Below, in pieces: positions 1-9,200 of a DNA stretch of 64,000 nucleotides (positions are counted from its first letter, which is position 1; every line of letters begins with the position of its first letter). This stretch comes from JALHUB01 sp963719465. GTDB taxonomy: Bacteria; Chloroflexota; Dehalococcoidia; DSTF01; JALHUB01. The stretch is taken from positions 1,736,001 through 1,800,000 of the forward strand of contig OY970386.1 in the NCBI GenBank assembly GCA_963719465.1. Reading direction: 5' to 3'. A program made the translations under genes and the position numbers. Below the pieces are notes generated by a model, which was not told where the DNA came from, did not search any database, and saw only the letters and a list, made by a program, of their open reading frames with translations.

Positions 1-1
1 G

Positions 2-241
2 GTCGTCCGTCGGACCGATCGGGTCCTCGAAACGCTGGACGAGCCGCTTCTGGCAGAGGCGGTGATGCCCGCACTGCCCCCAAATATGCAGAACATATTC
101 TGCGGTCTTGTGATCCCCCCGGGCGGGCCGTTGCGCAAGCTGGAGGTACTGGAGTGTTTCGTCTACCAGCACGGTCTTCGCCATATGGGAGAGATTGAGC
201 ACGGGCGCGCGCTGGTCGGACTAAGAGGAATGACGAGCTAG
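2..241 (+). CDS. C-terminal fragment of a DinB-like protein
   Basis: An open frame runs in from the left edge and gives 79 residues before TAG. The fragment has amphipathic helices and an ending of the form YQHGLRHMGEIEHGRAL. This resembles the last helix of the DinB/YfiT four-helix bundle, where His residues ligand a metal and the helix reads H-x3-H-x-G-x-I. The 5' end is outside the window, so the start, length and substrate are unknown. A tRNA-Gly 3' fragment on the other strand follows closely. Family assignment rests on this one helix and is tentative. Confidence 0.45.
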   Translation, partial: VVRRTDRVLETLDEPLLAEAVMPALPPNMQNIFCGLVIPPGGPLRKLEVLECFVYQHGLRHMGEIEHGRALVGLRGMTS

Positions 242-267
242 GTATCGGGTCGGAGTCAGTTGAGCGG

Positions 268-305
268 TGGAGCGGGGGACGGGATTCGAACCCGCGACCC
301 TCTGG
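268..305 (-). other. tRNA-Gly 3'-end fragment (attachment-site-like)
   Basis: Read on the minus strand, this gives a T-arm (GCGGG, TTCGAAT, CCCGT) followed by CCCCCGC, discriminator T and CCA. U73 with a GCGGG-type acceptor is typical of tRNA-Gly. No matching 5' half (D-arm, anticodon arm, GCGGGGG) lies upstream on that strand, so only about the last half of the gene is present. Such fragments are usual footprints of integration into a tRNA 3' end. A degraded tRNA is the alternative. Confidence 0.6.
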
Positions 306-452
306 CCGTCACGCGGGGGGTGACCGCGAGCCGTCAACGATGACCAGCCGAAGGCTCCGCCTTGCTGCGACTCCAGACGAGGGTGGAGTGCAATAGCCCA
401 ACGGGCCAGACATCAGGGTATAATCGGTGCTGACGAGTCAACGCTACGGAGC

Positions 453-1421
453 GTGTACCAGAATGACGAGCCGGTGAACGAGCAAGCTGACCGAGAAATG
501 AAGTTCGTGGAGAACTTCATTGAGTTTGGGGCGCTGCATCGCGCACGCGTCGCGTGGGGTCTGCGCGAACAGTTCAGGCGGACTCCGAAGGAACAGGCGA
601 ACTTGCGCGCATCGCTGGCACTGGATCTAGTCCAGACATACTTGAACACCTACGAGGACGTTGCGATCTGGCTACATGTCCTGCAGAAGTGGGTCCTACG
701 TGAAGGCAACGTCACACAGCTCCTCGACAGAGAGCGGGCCGTCGGTCACCGACATCGCATCGGCCATCTGCAACGACTCAGCGTCCCCGAGGGTGGTCAC
801 ACCGGCGAGAGTCTCGCACGGCGGCTCGGTCTTCCGTACAAAGATCGGGACAACTGGGAGGCAGTCCACCCTTCCAGCCGAGACCGACTGCGGCAGGACA
901 TCGATGAGTTGGCTAGGCTGTCTAACGCTCTCTTCTCAGGGGCGCAGAGCTGGACAAGATCGGGCGACTTGGGTCTGTGGAGGGCGTGGAACAAGACCAA
1001 GCACGGCATCTTTGTCACTCTGAGGCGAAGTAGGGCGGGGGCGGGGAACATCCTCACCATTCACGTCAACCCTGACGATCTTGGGGAACGCTATGAGCTG
1101 CCCGTGCAGGACCGACACTTAGTGAGGCTGCTGGTGAGCACCTTCATGGGCTGCGTCTTTCTGGGGCGCGCGCTGGACGTTGTATATCAGCTCCGGTTTC
1201 AGCGCGTGCCTAAGGTCAGTTGGATGGCCCACGCTGCTGCCATGAATATGACGGAGGTCAGCCGCGAAGATATCGAAAAGGTCCTCAGCGCCTCACACGT
1301 CCAGCGACAGTCCTGGCTGCTCGGCCCTGGCCCTCACGATCGGCCGTATCAGCTTGAGCCCACGTTCGCCATCAAATTGGCCTCCGGGTGGCGGGTAACT
1401 GATACCGACAAGGTGGACTAA
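453..1421 (+). CDS. hypothetical protein, 322 aa
   Basis: Family not recognised. The frame opens with GTG; an in-frame ATG at 498 is an alternative start, and neither has a clear Shine-Dalgarno. The protein is mostly helical and soluble, with no signal peptide or membrane segment. A middle stretch reads LWRAWNKTKHG, and an aromatic/Lys/His motif of this kind occurs in several uncharacterised helical families linked to HEPN-like or DUF5677-type proteins. I do not claim membership. It stands alone between a tRNA-Gly fragment and the ADC/SDR operon. Its Arg-rich composition differs from the following operon, which may indicate separate acquisition. Confidence 0.6.
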   Translation: MYQNDEPVNEQADREMKFVENFIEFGALHRARVAWGLREQFRRTPKEQANLRASLALDLVQTYLNTYEDVAIWLHVLQKWVLREGNVTQLLDRERAVGHRHRIGHLQRLSVPEGGHTGESLARRLGLPYKDRDNWEAVHPSSRDRLRQDIDELARLSNALFSGAQSWTRSGDLGLWRAWNKTKHGIFVTLRRSRAGAGNILTIHVNPDDLGERYELPVQDRHLVRLLVSTFMGCVFLGRALDVVYQLRFQRVPKVSWMAHAAAMNMTEVSREDIEKVLSASHVQRQSWLLGPGPHDRPYQLEPTFAIKLASGWRVTDTDKVD

Positions 1422-1533
1422 ACTAGGCGCCGCGCCCACTCGGTCTGGGAGGGGGTGGGGTGCCAATAATCCATCCGCTGGACTCGTCTTCGGGGGCAGG
1501 CCACATGGTTGAACCACCAACAGGAGGTTCGCT

Positions 1534-2403
1534 ATGAGAAAGGATTTCTTCGACGTTCCACGAACCTACTACACCACGTCATACACCAAGACCCAGGTCC
1601 CCATGTTCTTTTACAAGACTGCGTTGCGCGCCGTCAACTACTTCGTTGAACCTGATCGGGTGCTGCCGGTGTTGAAGGGGACCGGGCTGCTACCGGTCCG
1701 CTTTTTCAATGGGAAGGCCCTCGCCTCGCTGACGTTCTTCAATTATCAGAAGGTGACCGTGGGCGCCTATGAGGAGGTGGTGCTGGCGGCCATCGTGTAT
1801 CCGGAGGCACTGAGGCCGCCGTCAATGCCGTTTCCCAAGCTCCTGTTTGCCAAGAAAGAGAAGAGGTGGAAGAACATGGGGATGTATGTCATCGAGATGC
1901 CGGTGACCATCCCCGGAGCGAGGGCCGCGGGACGGGAAATCTGGGGTTTCCCGAAGTTCCTCACCCGGATACCGTATCGGCTGTCCGGTAACCATTTCGA
2001 GTTCGGCGTGGTGGATCCGGATACAGAAGAATCCATCGTGGACGTGAAAGGGGAGACCGGTTTGGGCCTTTCGGTCAAGGCATTTGACTTGGTGTCGTTC
2101 AACAACTACGAAGACACGATCTTCCGGGTCGCAACCGAAGTGGACGGAAAGATCAAGAACTGCACCTGCAAGTCGATCGAAGTCAAAGTCGGACCCAGCA
2201 GGCACCGCATGGCGGAGAATATCCGCGCGCTCGGGCTGGATACCGCCAAGCCCTTTGTGGTAATGAGTTCCGACTACGTGCAAACGCGCTTGAACCCCGG
2301 AAAGCCGGTGGCCAATTGGAAATCTCCGGCTCTCCCTTACCAATACGAACAGGAGGTGGAATTCTATAGAAGACAGAAAGAACTTCTGGGAGAACGGTCA
2401 TGA
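1534..2403 (+). CDS. acetoacetate decarboxylase (ADC) family protein
   Basis: A 289-residue protein of the ADC superfamily, whose archetype decarboxylates acetoacetate through a lysine Schiff base. The hallmark REIWGFPKF lies near residue 138, and its Lys aligns with the Schiff-base lysine. The second, pKa-lowering Lys of the classical enzyme is Phe here, so the reaction may differ, as in ADC-like aldolases and dehydratases. AGGAGG sits six bases before the ATG. The stop overlaps the next start (ATGA), so it forms an operon with an SDR dehydrogenase. A joint role in modifying a keto-acid or lipid-like substrate is inference. Confidence 0.85.
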   Translation: MRKDFFDVPRTYYTTSYTKTQVPMFFYKTALRAVNYFVEPDRVLPVLKGTGLLPVRFFNGKALASLTFFNYQKVTVGAYEEVVLAAIVYPEALRPPSMPFPKLLFAKKEKRWKNMGMYVIEMPVTIPGARAAGREIWGFPKFLTRIPYRLSGNHFEFGVVDPDTEESIVDVKGETGLGLSVKAFDLVSFNNYEDTIFRVATEVDGKIKNCTCKSIEVKVGPSRHRMAENIRALGLDTAKPFVVMSSDYVQTRLNPGKPVANWKSPALPYQYEQEVEFYRRQKELLGERS

Positions 2404-3413
2404 CGAAGGAGCATGGCAAGAGAGTCCTTGTCACCGGCGCGGGCGGATTCATCGGCGGGTTCCTGTGCAAAAGGCTTATCGACGAAGGTTCTTCCGTAAA
2501 AGCCCTGGCCATGCCGGAGGAAAGCGCTGATCACCTGGAGAGAATGGGATGCAGCATTGTCAGGGGCGACCTGACAAAGACGGATTCCATCCGCGGCATC
2601 TGCGCAGATGTTGAAATGGTGTATCACCTGGCGGGTCGGGTGACATATTGGGGTACCCGGAAAGACTTCTTCGATGCCATCTACGTGGCCACTAAACATC
2701 TACTCGAGGAATCTTGCGGCAATGGCCGGCGGTTTGTCCTTGCCAGTTCCGTCGTGGCCATCGGGTTGGGACCCAAGCATCTCAACGGTTACCGCGAGGC
2801 GGATCCGGCGCACAAGGCCGGCATCTTCTACGGGGACGCGAAACTGGAGGCAGAGAAACTGCTCTGGCAGTACCATCGAGACGGAAAGATCACCGGTACG
2901 GTCATACGTCCCACCAATGTGATCGGCCCGGGGAGCGTCTGGGTTCGTGATGCGGTGGACACCCTGAAAAAACGCTTCTTCCCGCTCGTCGACGGTGGAA
3001 GGTGGAGCGCGAGCCTGGTATACGTGGAGAATCTTGTGGACGCGTTTCTTCTGGCCGGAACGAAAGACGAGGCCAAGGGCCAGACCTATCACATCATGGA
3101 TGATTACGACATCACATTCCGGCAGTACTTCTCCGATATCGCGGAAATGATGGGGAAACCGATCACCAGAACGACGTTCCTGCCGATTCCCTTCGCTGTC
3201 GCATGGCCATTGGCGGGCCTGATCGGGGGAGCGGCTTCCATTTTCGGCTTGAAGACCTCACTCACCCGTCACAGCGTGGCAATGATCGGCCGCAACAATG
3301 ACCTGGACACGTCAAAGGCCCGGCGCGAGCTCGGGTGGAAGACGAGAGTATCCTACGATGAAGCCAAGGAGCGCATCCGCGAATGGTTGAAACAGGCGGG
3401 TCTGGTGGCTTGA
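2400..3413 (+). CDS. NAD(P)-dependent epimerase/dehydratase (extended SDR)
   Basis: A 337-residue extended short-chain dehydrogenase. The nucleotide-binding motif VTGAGGFIGGF is near residue 10, and the catalytic YxxxK (YGDAK) near residue 145. A conserved IRPTNVIGPGS loop and the C-terminal TSKARRELGW segment are typical of 3beta-hydroxysteroid-dehydrogenase or dihydroflavonol-reductase-like SDRs. It is translationally coupled to the ADC-like gene by a 4-bp overlap, so the two products probably act on one substrate. Family is secure; substrate is unknown. Confidence 0.88.
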   Translation: MTKEHGKRVLVTGAGGFIGGFLCKRLIDEGSSVKALAMPEESADHLERMGCSIVRGDLTKTDSIRGICADVEMVYHLAGRVTYWGTRKDFFDAIYVATKHLLEESCGNGRRFVLASSVVAIGLGPKHLNGYREADPAHKAGIFYGDAKLEAEKLLWQYHRDGKITGTVIRPTNVIGPGSVWVRDAVDTLKKRFFPLVDGGRWSASLVYVENLVDAFLLAGTKDEAKGQTYHIMDDYDITFRQYFSDIAEMMGKPITRTTFLPIPFAVAWPLAGLIGGAASIFGLKTSLTRHSVAMIGRNNDLDTSKARRELGWKTRVSYDEAKERIREWLKQAGLVA

Positions 3414-3513
3414 TATGAGAACTAGAGGCCTCTTCGCCCTCGCCTTGAGATTCTCAACAGGTGCGAACCACGGCTGATCTCTCCCCCATAGATGTAGGTC
3501 AGGAGATGACGAC

Positions 3514-3663
3514 GTGAACCTTGACCAAGAACAACGACGTTCCCGCATCCACCTCAACCAACCCTTCGCCAAGGCCCTCGAGAAGCTGCGCCGCGACGCC
3601 CTCAGCCGCGACGATTACGACCCCGCGCAGCTCTTCGCCTGGGGCCAGAAGATCCGCTCGTGA
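3514..3663 (+). CDS. small truncated ORF, 49 aa
   Basis: Begins with GTG about eight bases after AGGAG. It encodes a charged helical peptide (for example NQPFAKALEKLRRDAL) with no recognised family. Its 3' end runs into the point where the facing histidine-kinase gene loses its own C-terminus, so this is probably the N-terminal stub of a longer gene cut by the same event. It could equally be a chance frame; the strong RBS and plausible composition are the only support. Confidence 0.35.
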   Translation: MNLDQEQRRSRIHLNQPFAKALEKLRRDALSRDDYDPAQLFAWGQKIRS

Positions 3664-4709
3664 TACTGCGGATCGATGCCGATCCCGTTGTCCTGGACGT
3701 AGAAGGTGGCCCTATCTCCCTCTATGCTCCTGACACCGATCTTGACGTAGGGTCGTTCGCTTTCGTTGAACTTGAGGGCGTTTCCGATCAAGTTGACGAA
3801 CACCTGCCTGATACGGGTCGACTCAGCGAGGACGTCCGGCAGCCCTTTCTCCACCTCTACAGTCGCGCATTTGGCATCGAGGGTGAGCTGCATCTCCGCG
3901 ATTATCTCTCCAACCAGCCCGCCGACAGCAACGCGGCTCGGGCGGCCAGGCTGCCGAAAGGCCCGCGACAGCGTCAGTAGATCGTCGATCAGGTTCTTCA
4001 TGCGTATGCCCGCGTTGGCCAGCTTTGTTAGATAGTCTCGCCCCTGCTCGTCAAGCTGGTCGGCACAGTCTTCCAGCGCGAACTGGCTGAACGCTTCGAT
4101 GGCGCGCAGCGGTTCCTTCAGGTCATGCGAGACGCTGTAGGTAAAGGCATCCAGCTCAGCGACCTCTTGTTTCAGGGCTTCGTTCAGCTCTCGCTCCCGA
4201 GCCGCCTGTGCAACCAGCGATTCCTCCATCTGCTTGCGCACGGCGTTGTCGTGCCGTAGTTGCGCGTTTGCTCTTCTCAGGGCGAGGGTGCGCTCCCTGA
4301 CCAACTCCTCAAGCTGGTCGCGGTGTCTCCTTAGCTCCTCCTGCAGGTGCGCACGCGTCGTCGTGTCCTCGATGGCGAGGAGAACGAGCGCTGGTCCGCC
4401 GTTCAGCTGACGGAGTCGGCTGGCGTTGAGGAGCATGGTCCTGCGCCCGATGCTTGGGAAATCGTGTTCAACTTCGAAGTCTTGAACCTGGCTGCTCCGA
4501 GGAAGGACCTGCTCTAGCAGCGTCCGCAGCTTGGGGATGTCCCACTGGTCGTTGCCCAGCTCGTAGAGCGGGTGACCCTCGGTCTCCTCCGGCGAAACCT
4601 GAAATGTCTGGTAGAAAGAGGAGTTGGCCGACCTTACGCGCAACTCCCCGTCGAGGACCAGAAGGGGTTCCCGCACCGTCTCTACGATAGCTTGAGCGAA
4701 GGTTTCCAT
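3615..4709 (-). pseudogene. PAS-domain sensor histidine kinase, 3'-truncated
   Basis: The start at METFAQ is chosen because AGGCAGGGG lies just upstream; longer Arg-rich starts are less likely. Order: PAS domain (about 1-110), coiled coil (about 125-190), HisKA with VSHDLKEPLRAIEAF (His near 191), then HATPase with N-box VNLIGNALKFNES (about 306) and G1 box DNGIGID (about 340). Right after YHERIF the family sequence stops and ten unrelated residues lead to a stop. The G2 box (GTGIGL) is missing, so ATP binding should fail. The H-box is of the type seen in phytochrome-like soluble kinases. No response regulator is adjacent. Confidence 0.8.
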
Positions 4710-5097
4710 CCCCTGCCTCGCTTCGCTCTTGGTGCGCCTATGGCTATGAAGCCCAGTCCGTCCCATGACGAGCCTCTTTCGACACCGGTGTTCCATGAAT
4801 ACTGTGGCACGGCACAGCATTGTCTGGATAGTGGATAACTCACGCTACGCGATTTCGACAGCCCCCGAGATCGTCTGCCCCGAGCACCTATACCACCTGC
4901 ATGATATTGACCTTGGGGAGCCATGCGCCGACACGGCTGCTGCGCGCAGCCGGGCCCCGCGATTCCTGCACGCCTAAGGCCAGGGGGCGGCGCAACTGCG
5001 GGTTGTAGAGAGACCCCGCAAGGCTGCGAAAGAGGCCTGCTGGAGCCGCCGAATAGACTGCTGGTTCGGGCCACTTTGCCACCTTGGACAGTCGTTC
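4710..5097. other. region without a supported gene
   Basis: Upstream of the truncated kinase. Frames on both strands are short, overlapping and of shadow-like composition. No RNA gene, promoter of good quality or repeat was seen. Confidence 0.5.
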
Positions 5098-5400
5098 CTA
5101 CTGAAGCACTGGCATGATGTCGCGCTCATCCGGAAAGATGAGCGCGGGCACACCGAACGGCTCGCCGGTGCGGGGATCATGTAGTAGCGAATCCTCGATT
5201 CCTCTTCGACATCAACGCATATGCAGCGCCTTGAACTCGATAGCGTGACATGGCCTCCGATAGGTCGTCTAGGTCGTCGTTGCCGGCCACGGCGTCAGTC
5301 TTATACTCAACGATGACGAGGCCGAATGTCGATGCCGCAATTTCGGGGAGGCTTGAAACAAAGCGCCAGAAAATGGGCTCTTGAGGGCCGTGGGGGATTC
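5098..5400 (-). pseudogene. remnant of a PD-(D/E)XK nuclease-like gene
   Basis: Two minus-strand frames make protein-like text that no intact ORF contains. The upstream piece reads FGLVIVEYKTD, then YRVQGAAYAL about 20 residues later. This is the E-Y-K plus Q-x3-Y pattern of AddA/RecB-type nuclease domains. A second piece in another frame reads DPRTGEPFGVPALIFPDE and ends in a stop. Stops and frame changes between them show decay, and no start is present. The two pieces might come from two genes. Adjacent to repeat R1. Confidence 0.4.
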
Positions 5401-5590
5401 AAGTGGCCACTTCTGGACTCCGGGTCCGGTACTCAGCGCAGAGAGAATAGCTAAGAGGAAAACGACTATGGGCGGCCGCAATCGTATCTGCGCAGGGACT
5501 TTCAGAAAGTCAGAGATGCTTGGACACAGGGCTCAGGAACCTTGAGTCCGGTGCTCAGGTTGAAAGCATTGCCGTGCCTGAGTCGCTCCG

Positions 5591-6113
5591 GTCGAAACTA
5601 TTGGAAACTCTTGACAAACTCCGGGAAACTCGGCGAAAATCCGCCTTGCTTGGAAAGAGAAAAAGATAGGGTTTAAGAGGTCTGGCTAGATTCGGGCTTC
5701 TGGTCGCCAGACTCGAATTTCGAATTGGCAAAATGGGGTTCAGGAGGTCGTGGGTTCGAATCCCACCGCCCCGACCAGATTCAATATCTGCCTCTTATCC
5801 GCCGATTCTTCCCCCGAAAACATATGGTTTAGGTGGCCCCCTCGAATCTAGAGGCCGCGACCCTGTCCAGTTCCCCGATTGAAACGAGACCTCCAGACTG
5901 GTATTCAGGAGGTCCACTTGGCCCGGCGAAGATGATCGTCTCAAGTATCACAGCCGGGTCACGCTCCGGTCACAACTCGCATCACACGCCCGTGACAGGG
6001 TGCCCCGGCTCAGGCAGATAGAACGTTTCCTAGACCACGTGTCGCAGGTTCGAGTCATGCCAGGGGTACCAGCTTCAACTCCGGGTCTACCACGCCATCC
6101 GTTTTAGAACTCC
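5591..6113 (+). repeat. composite repeat R1 (tRNA-Pro 3' end with arm-like arrays)
   Basis: First of three copies. From left to right: a GAAACT array with 10-bp period (5591-5640); a tRNA-Pro-like 3' end terminating in CGCCCCGACCA (5741-5777); a GGTCACA-type array with about 11-bp period (5956-6000); a second, degenerate tRNA 3' end finishing in GGGGTACCA (6039-6071); and a tail related to that of R3. Positions 5728-5914 are identical over 187 bp to 19158-19344 in R2. Neither tRNA end has a 5' half. The layout resembles a tyrosine-recombinase attachment site (core plus arm sites), which is inference. Confidence 0.75.
5741..5777 (+). other. tRNA-Pro 3'-end fragment in R1
   Basis: Perfect T-stem (GTGGG/CCCAC) around TTCGAAT, then CGCCCCG, A and encoded CCA. 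The acceptor matches the usual CGGGGCG start of bacterial tRNA-Pro. The D-arm and a full anticodon arm are absent upstream, so it is not a functional tRNA. Confidence 0.65.
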
Positions 6114-6289
6114 TGCTGGAAGCGTCCCAATGCGCCGAAGGAGCTCATCGTCAGCCTCTTCGACATCTCGGCTAAGCTCAGCGGCAACGTCCCCGCGGAG
6201 CGGCTCACGCGAGAGATTGAAAGCCTGGACGACATCAGAAGCGAGCGCGCCGCCTGAGAGGGCGCGCAACCGTCAGTTTGTCTGGATGG

Positions 6290-9200
6290 TCAAGCGTGCG
6301 ACACGGAGGGAGGCTTCGTTATGGCGGCGCTACGGTCACCAGCCCCACCGATCTCAACTTCGGCGGTGTGCGGCTGACGGTCATCGATGAGCCGGATCGA
6401 CGCCTCGTGCTGCTGAACGCCGTCGACGATAATGTGCACTCCGTCAGCTGCGGCGCCTTGCCGGACGATGATTTCGTAGGTCGTCTCCCGGTAGCGGTAG
6501 CTGAGGCTGAACGACTGCCAGTCGGGCGGCAGGCAGGGCGTGAAGGATAGACGGTCTATTTCCAGGCGAAGGCCGAGCAGCGATTCGACGATCAGCCGGT
6601 ACATCCAGCCGGCGGCGCCTGTGTACCAGGTCCAACCGCCTTCGCCGGTGCGCGACGGCAGCGCGTGGACATCGGCGGCGACAACGTACGGCTCAACACG
6701 GTAGGTCGCCACCTCCTCCGGGCTCGATGTATGGTTGAATGGGGTAATCAACGAGAGCAGCTCCCAGGCGCGACGGCCGTCGCCTAGCGCCGCGAACGCC
6801 ATGATCGCCCAAATTGCGGCGTGTGTGTACTGCCCCCCGTTCTCCCTCACGCCCGGCGGATAGCCCTTGATATAGCCGGGGTTAAGGTCGGACGTGTCGA
6901 ACGGCGGGTCAAGGAGCTGGATGAGACCGTTATCGCGGCGCACGAGCAGCTGGTCGACGGACTCCATGGCGACGCGAGCGCGCTGCGGGTCGCCGGCGCC
7001 GGATATCACAGACCAGCTCTGAGGTATCGAGTCGATCCGGCACTCCGGGCTGCCGGCAGACCCAAGTGGCTCGCCGCCGTCGAAGAAGGCGCGAAGGTAC
7101 CAGTCGCCATCCCAAGCGTGCAACTCTGCAGACTGGCGGAGCGCCGCAGCCTCCGGCTCCGAGCGCTCGGCGAAAGCGGGATCGCCGTGGAGGCGCGCAA
7201 CGGCGGCGAACTGCGTAAGCACGTGCTGAAGGAAAAACGCCAGCCAGACGCTCTCGCCCTTGCCGCCCATGCCGACCATGTTCATGCCGTCGTTCCAATC
7301 ACCGGAGCCAATCAGCGGTAGCCCGTGCCGGCCGAGTTGCGTTCCGCGCTCGATAGCCCGGACGCAGTGTTCGTAGAGCGTGCCCGTCTCCTCCGACCGC
7401 GCGGGAAGGTCGTAGTAGGAGTCCTCGCCCGGGTTTAGCGGCCGCCCCTCGATATAGGCGACGCGCTCGTCGAGGACGCCGGTATCGCCCGTCGCGAGGA
7501 CGTAGCGGGCCGTCGCCAGTGGCAACCAGAGCAAGTCGTCGGAGCAGCGCGTTCGCACGCCGCGCCCGGTCGGCGGGTGCCACCAGTGCTGCACGTCCCC
7601 CTCGCGGAACTGGCGGGCGGCACAGCGCAGCAGGTGCTCGCGGGCGAGCAGCGGCTGGGCGTGGACAAGCGCCATCACGTCTTGGAGTTGGTCTCGGAAG
7701 CCAAAGGCGCCACCCGACTGATAGAAGCCGGTCCGGGCCCAGAGGCGGCAAGCGATTGTCTGATAGAGGAGCCAGCCGTTGGCGAGGATGTTGACAGCTG
7801 GCTCCGGCGTCTCGATGCGGACGGCGCCAAGGACGCTCTCCCAGTGAGCCTTGACTGCATCCAGCGCCGCGTGCGCGGGCTCGAGACCGCGGAACCGCCG
7901 CACTTGGGCGCGCGCCTCGTCCTCGTTGCGCCCGACGCCGAGGACGAAGACGATCTCCCGTTCCTCGCCGTCGGTCAGGTCGACCTGGACCTGTAGCGCG
8001 GCGCAGGGATCCAGCCCAGCGCCAACCTGGCCGGATAGACGAGCCTTTTTCATTGCCGAGGGCTGGCCTGGCAAGCCATTCCGGCCGATGAACTCGGCGC
8101 GATCACAGGTGACGGTGCAGTGCGGTTCGTCCACGTCGAAGAAGGCAACGCGGCCGGGAAAGTCGCCGTTGTAGGGGTTCCGGGCGAAAACGGCGCCGCT
8201 CTTCGGGTCGATCTCCGTGATGATGTGGAGGAGCGACTTTGCCCGCTGCTCGCCGAGCACCCACTCGATGTAGCCCGTCGCCGAGAGGCGGCGCGGCCGG
8301 CCCGACTCGTTGCGAAGCGTAAGCGACATCAGCTTCACGGACGCGTCGAGCGCGACGTACTCCGCCAGCTCGGAGACAACGCCATCCTCCGCGTGCTCGA
8401 AAACCGTGTAGCCGAAGCCATGGCGGCAGGTGTAGGCGGTGGCGCCGCGCGCCGGTAGCGGCGTTGGCGACCAGTAGCGGCCGGTCTCCTCGTCGCGAAC
8501 GTAGAAGGCCTCGCCGCTGGCATCGGTCACCGGGTCGTTGTACCAGGGAGTAAGACGCAGCTCGTGGGCGTTCTCGCCCCAGGTGTAGCCGCCCCCGCTC
8601 TCAGTGATCACGGCGCCGAACTGCGGGTTCGCCAGCACGTTCGCCCAGGGCGCGGGCGTCGTCTCGCCGGGTCGCAGGGTGACGACGTATTCGCGCCCGT
8701 CCGGCGCGAAGCCACCGAGACCGTTCGAAAACAGGAGGTCGCTGCTTGGAAGCTCGATGGCGCTCTCGCGCTCGGGCACGACATCATCGGCCGGCGTGAG
8801 CGCAGGCACCGCTTGTCCGACGCGGCGGCGGCGCTCGATCTGCTCGGCGAGCGTCCCGGCGCTGTCGACGATCACGACACGTGCGACGGTCTGCTGAAGG
8901 ATCCTGTCCTCCTCCGACATCTGGTCGACGTGCCGGACGAAGATGCCGCCCGGCCGGTCAATGACGTGCGACTCAGTTCCGGCGGAGACGATTCCCATGA
9001 TCTCCTCGTGCAGCTCCTGTCGGTAGCCGGATGGCTCCTCGTTCCAGATCACAAGGTCGACTGCGAGCCCGGTGAGACGCCAGTACGCGTGCGCCTGGAC
9101 GAGCTGCCGCACGAGTTCGATCTTCGTTCGGTCGCCTATTCGCAGCAGGACGACGGGCAAGTCGCCGGAGATGCCGAAGCCCCAGAGGCCGGACTGCGGG

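Noticed and set aside
5741..5777. Complete tRNA-Pro gene
   Set aside because: T-arm, acceptor 3' strand and CCA are present, but the preceding ~45 bases do not form a D-arm, anticodon arm or the matching CGGGGCG strand.
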